This document shows, piece after piece, positions 6,022 through 6,051 of a stretch of DNA of 6,051 nucleotides (positions are counted from its first letter, which is position 1; each line of letters starts with the position of its first letter). The DNA lies in NCBI GenBank assembly GCA_030633225.1, contig DAOVTF010000138.1, positions 1 to 6,051 on the forward strand, in the 5' to 3' direction. Origin of the DNA: Flavobacteriaceae bacterium. GTDB taxonomy: Bacteria > Bacteroidota > Bacteroidia > Flavobacteriales > Flavobacteriaceae. The notes beneath the pieces were generated by a model. It saw only the letters and a list, made by a program, of their open reading frames with translations. It was not told the DNA's origin and made no database searches. A program made the translations under genes and the position numbers.

Positions 6022-6051
6022 ATACTTATACCCAAAAGGAGGTGCTGAAAC
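5999..6051 (+). CDS. Glycosyltransferase family 4-like protein, N-terminal fragment
   Basis: An ATG at 5999 opens a frame that continues off the window edge. The 17 complete codons read MRVLQINKYLYPKGGAE, and the last two bases (AC) begin a Thr codon. This is the classic N-terminus of GT4 (GT-B fold) glycosyltransferases. A first beta strand (VLQIN) leads into the glycine-rich PKGGAET loop that lies near the sugar-nucleotide and acceptor sites. It overlaps the flippase gene by 23 nt in another frame, fitting translational coupling. It would add a sugar to the lipid-linked repeat unit in the cytoplasm. Only the start is visible, so sugar specificity is unknown. Confidence 0.82.
   Translation, partial: MRVLQINKYLYPKGGAE

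Noticed and set aside
2438..6051. A previously undescribed system in the large membrane-protein genes
   Set aside because: Order and architecture fit a normal Wzx/Wzy/Wzz polysaccharide locus. Divergent sequence alone is usual for these families.

Overview
The window is AT-rich. Most coding DNA uses A/T-ending codons, the leaders lack Shine-Dalgarno sequences, and one promoter element matches the Bacteroidota -7 consensus TAnnTTTG exactly. The protein types (OmpP1/FadL-like barrel, FG-GAP/VCBS repeats, OmpA partnered with a membrane-anchored helix-hairpin-helix protein, diverged Wzz) point to a marine or environmental Flavobacteriia-type member of the Bacteroidota. All genes are on the + strand.

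Region 1 (1-960) is the 3' part of an outer-membrane gene whose start lies outside the window. It looks like a chimera. About 80 residues of FG-GAP/VCBS calcium-binding repeat run in frame into the C-terminal half of an OmpP1/FadL-type transport barrel. The join falls in a short stretch (IYNNDGNG) natural to the repeat, and GC drops sharply there. Recombination and assembly error are both possible.

Region 2 (1094-2308) is a two-gene unit: a membrane-anchored OmpA-family protein with a degenerate first OmpA-like domain and an intact second one, then a small membrane-anchored H3TH (helix-hairpin-helix) protein. A strong intrinsic terminator (2337-2370) closes it.

Region 3 (2438-6051, running off the edge) is the start of a surface-polysaccharide locus. 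It holds a Wzz-like chain-length regulator, an O-antigen polymerase/ligase-like membrane protein (Wzy/WaaL type), a Wzx-type flippase, and the first 17 codons of a GT4-type glycosyltransferase. The last three genes overlap end to start (17 and 23 nt), which suggests translational coupling. Together they fit a Wzx/Wzy-dependent pathway: glycosyltransferases build a lipid-linked repeat unit, Wzx flips it, Wzy polymerises it and Wzz sets chain length.

I see no CRISPR array, tRNA, rRNA, transposase or defence system. The most noteworthy items are the chimeric outer-membrane gene, the double OmpA domain and its H3TH partner. The polysaccharide genes are ordinary in kind but divergent in sequence.
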